Positions 17,322-25,767 of a DNA stretch of 64,000 bases are shown in pieces. The stretch's first letter is position 1. Each line of letters begins with the position of its first letter. The position numbers and the translations under genes are program-made. The stretch spans positions 1 to 64,000 of the forward strand of contig NZ_JBAKBF010000016.1 of the NCBI RefSeq assembly GCF_036881715.1, in the 5' to 3' direction. The notes below the pieces were generated by a model. It was not told where the DNA came from, did not search any database, and worked only from the letters and a program-made list of their open reading frames with translations. This DNA comes from Pannonibacter anstelovis (lineage in GTDB: Bacteria; Pseudomonadota; Alphaproteobacteria; Rhizobiales; Stappiaceae).

Positions 17322-19430
17322 ATGCTGAACGTCTTGTCCTGTATCGCGGTCGAACATGACCTGCGCTACGTCGCGCTTGCTGCGATCGTCTGTATTTTCG
17401 GGTCTTTTCTGTCGATGCGCATCTACACGCGCATGCGCAGGAGTGACGGCTCCCGCCGGTGGCTCTGGCTGTTCCTTGGTGCGCTTGTTGCGACCTGCAC
17501 GATCTGGACCACGCATTTTTCAGCCATGCTTGGCTATCTGGTCCCCTTCGAGCGCTCATTTGCACCCGGTTTGACCGCAGCCAGCTTTGGAGTTTTGTTC
17601 CTCTGCATCTGCTTTGCCTTCAGTGTCTCTCTGCGCTCACCGGCGGGGATGACGATCGAGCTGGGCGGAGTACTGTTTGGCCTTGGTATCGCGATCATGC
17701 ATTACACCGGCATGGCCGCATTTCTTGTCCCGGGCATCATCACCTGGGAACCGTCCTATGTGCTGGCATCTGTGGTGCTCGGTGCGTTCTTCGGCGGGCT
17801 GGCCTTCAACCGTGCCTCCCGGCCAGTGACGCGCTTCTGCCGTTCGGGGTCGATGGTGGCAATGGTGCTGGCGATCGTTTCCATGCACTTCACCGGTATG
17901 GATGCAATGACCATTATGCCGCTGGCAGGCGTTGATATTCCGCCTCAGGCCATGCCGGACGAGTACATGCTGGCAACGGTGATTGGTGTCACCACTGTCT
18001 TGCTGGTGACTGTCGGGTCGTCCTACACCATCGACCGGTTTTCCCTGCAAGAGGCAACGGAGCGCTATCAGCAGCTCACCCAGTTTGATGCTCTTACGGG
18101 TCTGCCGAACAAGACTTGGGCGGAAAGCAAGCTCGCCGGGCTTCTTGGCAGCGCAATTCGCGGCAACGACAAGGTGGCGGTCTACACCCTTGATCTGGAA
18201 GAGTTCGCCATGATCAACGCGGCGCATGGCGAGGTCACCGGAGATGCTGTGCTCCGGGAAGTCGGCTTGCATCTCAATGATGCTCTGCTGGCTGATGAAT
18301 ATACCGCCCGCTTGCCCGGTGCGCAGTTTCTGCTGATCAAGACAGGGGTGTTTGGCCGTCATGAACTCATGGCCACTGCAGCCCGGCTACAGAAACTGGT
18401 GGCCGGACCGCACATGACGCCAGCTGGCACGCTCACCCTGCGCAGTGCTGTGGGCTATGCCGTTTTTCCTAACGATGGGCTTGATGCCTCTGCATTGATC
18501 ACAAGGTCGAGCCTTGCTGCGCAGGAGGCCCGGCGCGGCGGCAGCGGGGAGGTCCGCCGTTATCAGGCAGGTCTTGATGACGACGTGCGCCACCAGGCCC
18601 GGCTGGCGATTGATCTGCGGAGCGCTGCTTCAGGCAACCAGCTGGAGCTTTATTACCAGCCCCAGAACTGCACCAGCACCCGGTCCCTTGTCGGCTTTGA
18701 GGCGCTGGTGCGCTGGCACCATCCCACTCTTGGCATGGTGTCTCCGGGTGAATTCATCCCGGTTGCCGAGCGTACCGGACTGATTGCGGAAATCGGCGAA
18801 TATGTCCTTCGCCGTGCCTGTGCCGATGCGGCGGCCTGGCCGGGGGGATATAAGGTGGCGGTCAATGTCGCGGCTTATCAGCTGACGCGTATTGACTTGC
18901 CCACTCTCGTGGATGAAGTGCTTAAGGAGACGGGGCTTGCGCCAGAGCGCCTGGAAATCGAGCTGACGGAGAGCGGCCTGATCGCCGACCACGCAAGGGC
19001 TTTGGCGACCATCACCCGTCTCAAGGCACTGGGTGTTTCCATCGCCATGGATGACTTCGGAACGGGTTATTCCTCGCTGGCGCTGCTGCAGCATTTCCCC
19101 TTCGACAAGATCAAGATCGACCGCAGCTTCATCACCGATGTGGCCAACCGGCCCCGTGCTGCCGCCATCGTGCGTGCTGCCCTGCTGATTGCGGAGAGCA
19201 TGAACATCCCTGTGCTGGCAGAGGGGGTGGAGAATGAAGAGGAGTTCGCCTATCTGCGCGACGCCGGATGTCCCGCCGTGCAAGGGTTCCTCTTCGGGCG
19301 CCCTATGCCGCTCTCTTCGGTGCAGACGCTCATGCTGCGCGAGCAGTTGCGCGCGGCGTCTGCAGACGGGGCTGCCGGTGGCACTGATGGCGCGTCGCAG
19401 ATGCCGGAGGCCGGACGGCTGGCGAGCTGA
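17322..19430 (+). CDS. MHYT-GGDEF-EAL membrane c-di-GMP phosphodiesterase
   Basis: This protein of about 702 residues should break down cyclic di-GMP. The ATG at 17322 is chosen over a GTG at 17313 because GAAGGGG is eight bases upstream of it. The N-terminal MHYT sensor (about residues 5-245) has seven predicted spans with TTHFSAM, MHYTGM and MHFTGM, proposed in this family to bind metal and sense small gases. The GGDEF domain (about 255-415) is degenerate: ARLPGAQF stands where ARLGGDEF is expected, so cyclase activity is unlikely. The EAL domain (about 430-690) keeps EALVRW, NVAA, ELTES, DDFGTGYSSL, KIKID, AEGVE and QGFLFGRP, so it should be active. Confidence 0.92.
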   Translation: MLNVLSCIAVEHDLRYVALAAIVCIFGSFLSMRIYTRMRRSDGSRRWLWLFLGALVATCTIWTTHFSAMLGYLVPFERSFAPGLTAASFGVLFLCICFAFSVSLRSPAGMTIELGGVLFGLGIAIMHYTGMAAFLVPGIITWEPSYVLASVVLGAFFGGLAFNRASRPVTRFCRSGSMVAMVLAIVSMHFTGMDAMTIMPLAGVDIPPQAMPDEYMLATVIGVTTVLLVTVGSSYTIDRFSLQEATERYQQLTQFDALTGLPNKTWAESKLAGLLGSAIRGNDKVAVYTLDLEEFAMINAAHGEVTGDAVLREVGLHLNDALLADEYTARLPGAQFLLIKTGVFGRHELMATAARLQKLVAGPHMTPAGTLTLRSAVGYAVFPNDGLDASALITRSSLAAQEARRGGSGEVRRYQAGLDDDVRHQARLAIDLRSAASGNQLELYYQPQNCTSTRSLVGFEALVRWHHPTLGMVSPGEFIPVAERTGLIAEIGEYVLRRACADAAAWPGGYKVAVNVAAYQLTRIDLPTLVDEVLKETGLAPERLEIELTESGLIADHARALATITRLKALGVSIAMDDFGTGYSSLALLQHFPFDKIKIDRSFITDVANRPRAAAIVRAALLIAESMNIPVLAEGVENEEEFAYLRDAGCPAVQGFLFGRPMPLSSVQTLMLREQLRAASADGAAGGTDGASQMPEAGRLAS

Positions 19431-19521
19431 TTTTTGCTGCCGCCGGGCACTTTCCGCTTTGCGGCAGCATTGTGGCAAGGCATGATCCGGCGCAAATGTG
19501 AAAGCGCAAGGTGCCACCGTC

Positions 19522-20466
19522 ATGAAACCCGTCGTTCCTTTCATTGCCCGGATCTCTGCCGAGGAACGGGCGGAATGGATGATGCAGTTTGAGAGCCTCA
19601 TGCCGCAGATCGAAGTGCGGCCTCTGGCTTCCATGGACGCAGCAGAACGCCTCTCGGCACGTGTGGCCATTGTCGCCAATCCTGATCCCGTTCATCTGCA
19701 TGAACTGCCGGGCCTTGTATGGGTGCAGAGCCTTTGGGCCGGGGTGGAGCGGCTGCTGGGCGAGCTGATCGATACGGACTTCGCCATTGTCCGCATGACG
19801 GATCCGCAGCTGGCGGAAACCATGGCCGAAGCGGTGCTGGCGTTCTCGCTCTATCTTCACCGGGACATGCCGCTCTATCTGGCGCAGCAGCGCGAGAAGG
19901 TCTGGGCCGAAGCCTTGCCGCGCCTTGCGGCTGAGCGGCACATCGGCATTCTCGGGCTGGGCAATCTGGGTAAGGCTGCTGCCCGGCGGCTGGTGGCAAA
20001 CGGGTTCCCGGTCAGCGGCTGGAGCCGCACTCCGGCAGAGGTCGAGGGCGTCGAGTGTTTCAGCGGCGGGGATGGCCTGGAGCGGGTGCTGTCGCGCTCG
20101 GATATCGTTGTGGTGCTGCTGCCCTTGACGCCGGACACGCGCGGCCTGCTCAACACGGCTCGGCTCGCCATGCTGCCGCGTCGCGCGGGGCTCATCAATT
20201 TTGGCCGTGGGCCGATTGTGGATCAGCCTGCGCTGCTGGCTGCCCTTGACGAGGGGCAGCTGTCCCATGCTGTGCTGGATGTCTTTGCACAGGAGCCGCT
20301 TCCGGCCGACAACCCCTGCTGGAGCCATCCGTCCATCACCGTGCTGCCGCATATCAGCGCGCCAACGACACCGGCGACGGCCGCACGGATCGTTGCGGCC
20401 AATCTGTCGGCCTACTTCGAGCGCGGCGAGATCCCGCCGGCAGTGGACCGCCAGCGGGGCTACTGA
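19522..20466 (+). CDS. D-2-hydroxyacid dehydrogenase, glyoxylate/hydroxypyruvate reductase A type
   Basis: This is a 314-residue NAD(P)-dependent dehydrogenase related to GhrA, which reduces glyoxylate and hydroxypyruvate. It contains the Rossmann motif GLGNLGKAAARRL near residue 145, INFGRGPIVDQPAL, and a catalytic HISAPTTP near residue 282. Start ATG 19522 has AAGGTG upstream; an earlier GTG at 19498 adds eight residues. Its stop codon directly abuts the stop of the converging gph gene, sharing the sequence TGATCA. Substrate preference is inferred from family resemblance. Confidence 0.82.
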   Translation: MKPVVPFIARISAEERAEWMMQFESLMPQIEVRPLASMDAAERLSARVAIVANPDPVHLHELPGLVWVQSLWAGVERLLGELIDTDFAIVRMTDPQLAETMAEAVLAFSLYLHRDMPLYLAQQREKVWAEALPRLAAERHIGILGLGNLGKAAARRLVANGFPVSGWSRTPAEVEGVECFSGGDGLERVLSRSDIVVVLLPLTPDTRGLLNTARLAMLPRRAGLINFGRGPIVDQPALLAALDEGQLSHAVLDVFAQEPLPADNPCWSHPSITVLPHISAPTTPATAARIVAANLSAYFERGEIPPAVDRQRGY

Positions 20467-21126
20467 TCAGCCGTTCAGCAGAGCTTCCAGGTCTGCGAAG
20501 TCGCTGAAGGCGGCTTCATGCGGCAGGGCCGTCACCGGGCTCTTGCGGTAGCCTTCGGTGAAGAGGAAAAAACGCGCTTTGGCCGCAACAGCGGTTTCCG
20601 CATCCACTTCGCTGTCGCCCACATAGGCAAAGGCCGGGTCTTCTGGCGAAAGCGCGAGCACCTTGGCCGCATAGGCAAGTGGTGCCGGATCCGGCTTGCG
20701 GGTGTTCAGGGTGTCACCTGTCACCACCACGTCGAACAGGTCACTCCAACCAAGCGCAGCCACCAGATTGTGCGTTGGTGCGCCGGGTTTGTTGGTGCAA
20801 AGCCCGAGACGGATACCGCGTGCCTTCAGTGCGTGAAGGGCGGCTTCCACACCGGGGAAGGGCGGGTTGGCACCGCCGGGAGCTTGCGCATAAAGCTCTT
20901 CGAAACGCTCCACACGCTCTGCCAGCAGAGCCGCATCGCCGCTGATGCCGCGGGCCGCCAGTGCCCTTTCGACGAAGCGCGCTGCGCCGTTGCCGATGTA
21001 GCTTCGTGCCTCGGTGACGGAGAGTGGGGCAAGGGCAAGCTCGGTCATCAGCGCATTGCCGATGTCTGCGATGGCCTGCACGCTGTCGACCAGCGTGCCG
21101 TCCAGATCGAATATGACGGCCTTCAT
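20467..21126 (-). CDS. gph: Phosphoglycolate phosphatase (HAD family)
   Basis: This 219-residue HAD-superfamily hydrolase likely removes phosphate from 2-phosphoglycolate. Motif I is FDLDGTLVDS at the N-terminus, the cap helix region includes GNGAARFVERAL, and motifs II and III fit LCTNKPG and the region before YVGDSEVDAETA. Its start overlaps the rpe stop by 4 bases (ATGA), so the two are translationally coupled. The rpe-gph pairing is common in proteobacteria, and it neighbours a glyoxylate-reductase-type gene. Confidence 0.9.
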   Translation of the reverse strand: MKAVIFDLDGTLVDSVQAIADIGNALMTELALAPLSVTEARSYIGNGAARFVERALAARGISGDAALLAERVERFEELYAQAPGGANPPFPGVEAALHALKARGIRLGLCTNKPGAPTHNLVAALGWSDLFDVVVTGDTLNTRKPDPAPLAYAAKVLALSPEDPAFAYVGDSEVDAETAVAAKARFFLFTEGYRKSPVTALPHEAAFSDFADLEALLNG

Positions 21127-21809
21127 GCCTGTGCTGCCGCGTTGCCCGCGCTGCGGATGGCTTCGATCTGCGCCGCATAGTGGGAAGCGGTCTCCGGCGT
21201 GCCGTCCTTGAACACGGCGGAACCTGCCACCAGCACGTTGGCCCCGGCTGCCGTCACGAGCGGAGCGGTTTCCGGGGTGACGCCGCCGTCCACTTCGATA
21301 TCAATCGGACGGCTGCCGATCATGGCCTTGATGCGGGCGATCTTGTCCACCACGGCGGGAATGAATTTCTGCCCGCCGAAGCCGGGGTTGACGCTCATGA
21401 CCAGCACCAGATCCAGCCGGTCGAGCACATATTCGATGACGCTTTCCGGCGTTGCCGGGTTCAGCGATACGCCCGCCTTCTTGCCCAGATTGCGGATGGC
21501 CTGCAGCGAGCGGTCGAGATGGGGACCTGCCTCTGCATGCACGGTGATGATGTCGGAGCCCGCCTTGGCGAAGGCTTCCAGATAGGCATCGCAAGGGGCG
21601 ATCATCAGATGCGTGTCGAACACCTTGGCGGTATGCGGGCGCATGGCGGCGATGATGTCCGGGCCAAAGGTGATGTTGGGCACGAAATGGCCATCCATCA
21701 CGTCCAAGTGGATCCAGTCGGCACCGGCGCCGTCGATGGCGCGGATCTCGTCACGCAGCCGCGAGAAGTCGCTCGCCAGCATGGAGGGTGCAATCAGGGT
21801 GTGGCTCAT
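21123..21809 (-). CDS. rpe: Ribulose-phosphate 3-epimerase
   Basis: Rpe interconverts ribulose-5-phosphate and xylulose-5-phosphate in the pentose phosphate pathway. The 228-residue TIM barrel carries LIAPSMLASDF, the metal-binding HLDVMDGHFVPNITFGP, MSVNPGFGGQKF and EVDGGVTPETA. The ATG 21807-21809 has GGAG seven bases upstream; in-frame codons further up lack a ribosome site. Likely a two-gene operon with gph. Confidence 0.95.
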   Translation of the reverse strand: MSHTLIAPSMLASDFSRLRDEIRAIDGAGADWIHLDVMDGHFVPNITFGPDIIAAMRPHTAKVFDTHLMIAPCDAYLEAFAKAGSDIITVHAEAGPHLDRSLQAIRNLGKKAGVSLNPATPESVIEYVLDRLDLVLVMSVNPGFGGQKFIPAVVDKIARIKAMIGSRPIDIEVDGGVTPETAPLVTAAGANVLVAGSAVFKDGTPETASHYAAQIEAIRSAGNAAAQA

Positions 21810-21956
21810 GGTGTCACTCCACAAGGATGGCCGGCACTTCTGCTGGCCTGTTCCGGGGCCGGGGCCCTTTGGCAAAAGAATTGCCGCACTGCGGCACAGG
21901 CGAGGAGGTAGCCTCAGCGGCGCCGCGTGTCACCCTCTTTCTTGCGAAAAGCCGTA

Positions 21957-21975
21957 GCGGCGGCTTATCCGCCGC
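21957..21975. terminator. Hairpin at the glpR stop codon
   Basis: GCGGCGG and CCGCCGC form a 7-bp stem with a 5-nt loop spanning the end of glpR. On the minus strand it is followed within a few bases by CGGCTTTTCG. A second hairpin (TGCCGC/GCGGCA) lies at 21882-21896. It is a modest candidate for the glpR transcription end. Confidence 0.4.
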
Positions 21976-22729
21976 AGATCACGGTCTTTGTGCCCCACTC
22001 CCTGCAGCGGGTGCTGAGGGCAGGGGAGAGCGGCCGGTCGGTGAAGAAGGTGTCGATCTCGCTCAATGAGGCAATGCGCACCGGGGCGCCGCGCAGGAAC
22101 TTGGAGTGGTCGCTGACCAGAAATGTCTTGCGCGCCTGCTGGATGATGGTCTGGCTGACACCGACTTCCTGGATGTCGAAGTCCAGCAGGTCGCCGTCTT
22201 CGTCCAGCGCCGAGCAGCCGATAACGGCAAAGTCAAAGCGGAACTGTTCGATGGTGCGCATGGTCAGCGTGCCGACCAGTCCGCCATCGGTGCGGCGCAG
22301 AGCCCCGCCCGCCACGATGACCTGACAGTCCGGATTGGCGGCGAGGATATTGGCGACATTCATGTTGTTGGTCACCGCCATCAGATTGCGGTGGTGCAGC
22401 AGTGCGCGGGCGACGGCTTCCGTGCTCGTGCCGATGTTGAGAAATACGGACGCATTTTCCGGGATCGCCTTCGCGCAGGCCTCTGCAATGGCGGCCTTCG
22501 CTTCGCGGTTGAGATTGCGCCTGTCCTCATAGCCGATGTTGGAGACGCCCGATGGCAGAATCGCTCCGCCATGCACCCGCTCCAGCCGGCCGCTGTCGGC
22601 GAGCTCGGCAAGATCCCGGCGGATGGTCTGCACAGTCACGCCGAAGTGAGCCGCAAGCCCTTCGACGGTGACTTTCCCCTGCTGGCGGGCGAGTTCGAGA
22701 ATCTCGGGCTGGCGGAAGCTCTGGGACAC
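21965..22729 (-). CDS. glpR: Glycerol-3-phosphate regulon repressor (DeoR family)
   Basis: This 254-residue DeoR-family repressor has an N-terminal helix-turn-helix (VEGLAAHFGVTVQTIRRDLAEL, seen as two adjacent motifs) and the family's sugar-phosphate effector domain (NIGTSTEAVARAL, VIGCSALDEDG). It begins with GTG at 22727-22729, with AGGA about eight bases upstream. It is divergent from the glp operon, and the shared gap contains CGAA-type repeats resembling GlpR half-sites. Glycerol-3-phosphate as inducer is the family expectation. Confidence 0.92.
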   Translation of the reverse strand: MSQSFRQPEILELARQQGKVTVEGLAAHFGVTVQTIRRDLAELADSGRLERVHGGAILPSGVSNIGYEDRRNLNREAKAAIAEACAKAIPENASVFLNIGTSTEAVARALLHHRNLMAVTNNMNVANILAANPDCQVIVAGGALRRTDGGLVGTLTMRTIEQFRFDFAVIGCSALDEDGDLLDFDIQEVGVSQTIIQQARKTFLVSDHSKFLRGAPVRIASLSEIDTFFTDRPLSPALSTRCREWGTKTVICGG

Positions 22730-22947
22730 GGCATATTCCTTTTTGGATGCGCAATATGTTCGGTTTGGTTCCCTTTTTCAAGTTTCAGGCGCGAGGCGAA
22801 TGCTTGGCCGAGATGCGAAGGGTTTCTTGCGGTGCGGAAGAGCGAGTGCAATGCACAAGAAATACATGCTGTTCTGCAGCATAGACCTTTCGCAGGGCGT
22901 TTTTGCCGGCTGCTCCCGGTCAAGTGTTTGCCGGTGCGGGAGAAAAC

Positions 22948-23008
22948 AAAAACGAACATAAACGAAAATCAACGATTGACGAAAGCCCACGTCTTGTGGT
23001 TCGTTTAT
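22948..23008. promoter_or_regulatory. Candidate GlpR operator array upstream of glpD
   Basis: AACGA occurs at 22951, 22961 and 22971, exactly 10 bp apart, followed by GACGAAAG at 22978. CGAACAT within the first unit equals the half-site of E. coli GlpR. ATAAACGAA (22958-22966) is perfectly inverted as TTCGTTTAT at 23000-23008. The site lies 36-96 bp upstream of the glpD GTG, where a repressor would act. Confidence 0.7.
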
Positions 23009-23043
23009 TTTCACAAATGTCCGGTTTCAGGAGGCCTTTGCCC

Positions 23044-24645
23044 GTGACGTCGCAGCAGGACCAGGTGGTCGATCTCTTTATCATCGGCGGGGGCATCAAT
23101 GGCTGCGGCATTGCCCGTGATGCGGCGGGGCGCGGCCTGTCCGTTGCGCTGGCCGAGATGAATGACCTGGCATCTGCCACCTCTTCGGCCTCCACCAAGC
23201 TGTTCCATGGCGGGTTGCGCTATCTCGAATATTTCGAGGTCCGGCTGGTGCGCGAGGCGCTGATTGAGCGGGAAACGCTGCTGGAGGCAATGCCGCATAT
23301 CAGCTGGCCTATGCGTTTCGTGCTGCCCTATCACAAGGACATGCGCTTTGAGGGCGAAACGCCGACATCAAAACTCCTGAACACGGTGATGCCCTGGATG
23401 AAGGGCCGCCGCCCGGCATGGCTGATCCGCTTCGGACTGTTTCTCTACGACAACCTTGGCGGCCGCAAGATCCTGCCCGGCACCACGACGGTCAATCTGA
23501 AGTCCGGCCCGGAGGGGGAGCCGCTTCAGGACCGCTTCGCCAAGGCCTATGAATACTCCGATTGCTGGATCGAGGACTCGCGTCTTGTGGTGCTGAATGC
23601 CCGCGATGCCGAGGCGCGCGGCGCCGAGGTGATGGTGCGCACCCGCGTGGTCTCTGCCGAGCGGGTGGATGGCCTGTGGTCGATCGTGCTTGAAGACTGC
23701 AACACCGGCGCCCGCACCAGCCGCAAGGCGAAGATGCTGATCAATGCTGGTGGCCCCTGGGTTGGGGATGTGATCCGCAACACCGTGCGGTCGAACTCGC
23801 AGGAAAGCGTCCGCCTGGTGCGAGGCAGCCACATCGTGACGAAGAAGCTCTACGATCACGGCAAGTGCTACTTCTTCCAGGGCGAGGATGGCCGCATCAT
23901 TTTTGCCATTCCCTACGAGACGGATTTCACGCTCATCGGCACCACGGATGCCGATCATCCGGAGCCGGGCGTCAAGCCGGTCTGCACGGACAAGGAGCGC
24001 GACTATCTGCTGAAGTTCGCTTCCGGCTATTTCAAGCGTCCGGTCACGGTTGATGATATCGTCTGGAGCTACTCCGGTGTTCGCCCGCTCTACAATGACG
24101 GCGCCAAATCGGCGACGGCGGCGACCCGCGATTATGTGCTGAAGGTGGAAGAGACCGGCGGCGCGCCGCTGCTCAACGTCTTCGGCGGCAAGATTACCAC
24201 CTACCGCAAGCTCGCAGAGCATGCGCTGGAAAAGATCGTGCCCTACTTCCCCGGCGCTGCCGGGGCCTGGACAGCCCGCGTGCCGCTTCCGGGCGGCGAC
24301 TTTCCGGTGCTGGGCGTTGCGAAGCTGATCGGGGACCTGCGCGCCGCGTATCCGTTCCTTGATGAGCGCTGGGCCACGCGCCTGGTGAAGGCTTATGGCA
24401 CCGAGGCGGCAGGCATTCTGGCTGGAGCGGAAAAGGTGGAGGACCTTGGCCGTCACTTCGGATGGAACCTGACCGAGCGGGAAGTCAAGTGGCTGATTGA
24501 AAAGGAATATGCGCGCACCGCTGAAGATGTGGTGTGGCGCCGGTCCAAACTGGGCCTTCGCCTGAGTGCTGCCGAGGTGGCGGCGCTGGATGAATGGATA
24601 AAGAGTACCTGTGCGCTGCGGCTTGGGGAGGCTGCAGCTCAGTAG
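23044..24645 (+). CDS. glpD: Glycerol-3-phosphate dehydrogenase (aerobic, FAD)
   Basis: GlpD oxidises sn-glycerol-3-phosphate to dihydroxyacetone phosphate and passes electrons to the quinone pool at the inner membrane. The 533-residue protein has the FAD motif FIIGGGINGCGIARDA near residue 10, HGGLRYLE near 60, and SYSGVRPLYND. The start is GTG 23044-23046 with a strong AGGAGG nine bases upstream; no ATG between the operators and this point has a comparable site. It heads the glpD-S-T-P-Q-DUF2160-V operon, as in Rhizobium leguminosarum. Confidence 0.95.
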   Translation: MTSQQDQVVDLFIIGGGINGCGIARDAAGRGLSVALAEMNDLASATSSASTKLFHGGLRYLEYFEVRLVREALIERETLLEAMPHISWPMRFVLPYHKDMRFEGETPTSKLLNTVMPWMKGRRPAWLIRFGLFLYDNLGGRKILPGTTTVNLKSGPEGEPLQDRFAKAYEYSDCWIEDSRLVVLNARDAEARGAEVMVRTRVVSAERVDGLWSIVLEDCNTGARTSRKAKMLINAGGPWVGDVIRNTVRSNSQESVRLVRGSHIVTKKLYDHGKCYFFQGEDGRIIFAIPYETDFTLIGTTDADHPEPGVKPVCTDKERDYLLKFASGYFKRPVTVDDIVWSYSGVRPLYNDGAKSATAATRDYVLKVEETGGAPLLNVFGGKITTYRKLAEHALEKIVPYFPGAAGAWTARVPLPGGDFPVLGVAKLIGDLRAAYPFLDERWATRLVKAYGTEAAGILAGAEKVEDLGRHFGWNLTEREVKWLIEKEYARTAEDVVWRRSKLGLRLSAAEVAALDEWIKSTCALRLGEAAAQ

Positions 24646-24668
24646 GAGGAATTGGGAGGAGGGAATAC

Positions 24669-25757
24669 ATGACCCTGGTCCTGGAGAATGTCTCCAAGGT
24701 CGTGGGTGGGCTGACGCACATCCACACAACGAACCTTACCTTGCGTGAGGGCAGCATGAACGTCCTGCTTGGACCGACTTCGGCAGGCAAGACGTCACTC
24801 ATGCGCCTGATGGCCGGCCTTGACCAGCCGTCTTCGGGCAAGATTCTCTGGAACGGCACGGATGTGACCGGCGTGCGGGTGCAGGATCGTGCCATCGCCA
24901 TGGTCTATCAGCAGTTCATCAACTACCCGGCAATGACCGTCTATGACAACATTGCCAGCCCGCTGAGGCTGATGGGCAAGTCGCCGGCGGAGATTGACAA
25001 AGCCGTGCACAAGACTGCGGAGCTGATGAAGCTCACTGCGATGCTGCAGCGCAAGCCGCTCGAACTCTCGGGCGGACAGCAGCAGCGCTGCGCGCTGGCA
25101 CGTGCGCTTGTGAAGAACGCAGGCCTGGTGCTGCTTGATGAGCCGCTTGCCAACCTCGACTACAAGCTGCGCGAGGAACTGCGCGTCGAGATTCCGAAGA
25201 TCTTCGAGGCATCCGGTTCGATCTTCGTCTATGCGACGACGGAGCCGGAGGAGGCTCTGCTGCTTGGCGGCAACACGGCGACGCTCTGGCAGGGCCGGGT
25301 AACCCAGTTTGGCCCGACGCCTGAGGTTTACCGCCGCCCGGTTGACGCCACGACGGCGCGCGTTTTCTCCGATCCTCCGATGAACTTCCTTCAGATCGCC
25401 AAGGCCGGAGCCCGGCTGATGTTCGGTGACGGCCAGTCGATCCCGGCAGCGGGCAAGCTGTCGGATCTGAGCGATGGCCGCTACATCGCAGGCTTCCGCC
25501 CCAATCACCTGGAACTGCACCGGCACAGCGCCGATGCGATGGAGTTTACCGCTCATCTGATGGTCACGGAGATCACCGGGTCGGAGACATTCGTGCATCT
25601 GGAGCATCACGGCGAGCGCTGGGTCGGGCTTGTGCATGGCGTGCATGACCTGACCCTGGGAACGGCGCTCAAGCTCTATCTCGACCCTTCCCATGTCTAT
25701 GTCTTCGGACAGGACGGTTCGCTGGTGGCTCCGGCCGCCTATGCGCTGGCGGCGTGA
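24669..25757 (+). CDS. glpS: Glycerol ABC transporter ATPase GlpS (lacks H-loop histidine)
   Basis: This is one of two different ATPases of the GlpSTPQV glycerol importer, 362 residues. Walker A is LLGPTSAGKTS (35-43), the signature LSGGQQQR is intact (133-140), and Walker B is LVLLDEPLAN (D157, E158). The switch-loop histidine is absent: VYATTEP (187-193) stands where VYVTHDQ is expected, with T191 in the His position. A C-terminal regulatory TOBE-like domain follows from about 240. Starts 23 bases after glpD; GGAGGG precedes the ATG. See the finding on complementary motif loss with GlpT. Confidence 0.92.
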   Translation: MTLVLENVSKVVGGLTHIHTTNLTLREGSMNVLLGPTSAGKTSLMRLMAGLDQPSSGKILWNGTDVTGVRVQDRAIAMVYQQFINYPAMTVYDNIASPLRLMGKSPAEIDKAVHKTAELMKLTAMLQRKPLELSGGQQQRCALARALVKNAGLVLLDEPLANLDYKLREELRVEIPKIFEASGSIFVYATTEPEEALLLGGNTATLWQGRVTQFGPTPEVYRRPVDATTARVFSDPPMNFLQIAKAGARLMFGDGQSIPAAGKLSDLSDGRYIAGFRPNHLELHRHSADAMEFTAHLMVTEITGSETFVHLEHHGERWVGLVHGVHDLTLGTALKLYLDPSHVYVFGQDGSLVAPAAYALAA

Positions 25758-25767
25758 GGAGGGACCC

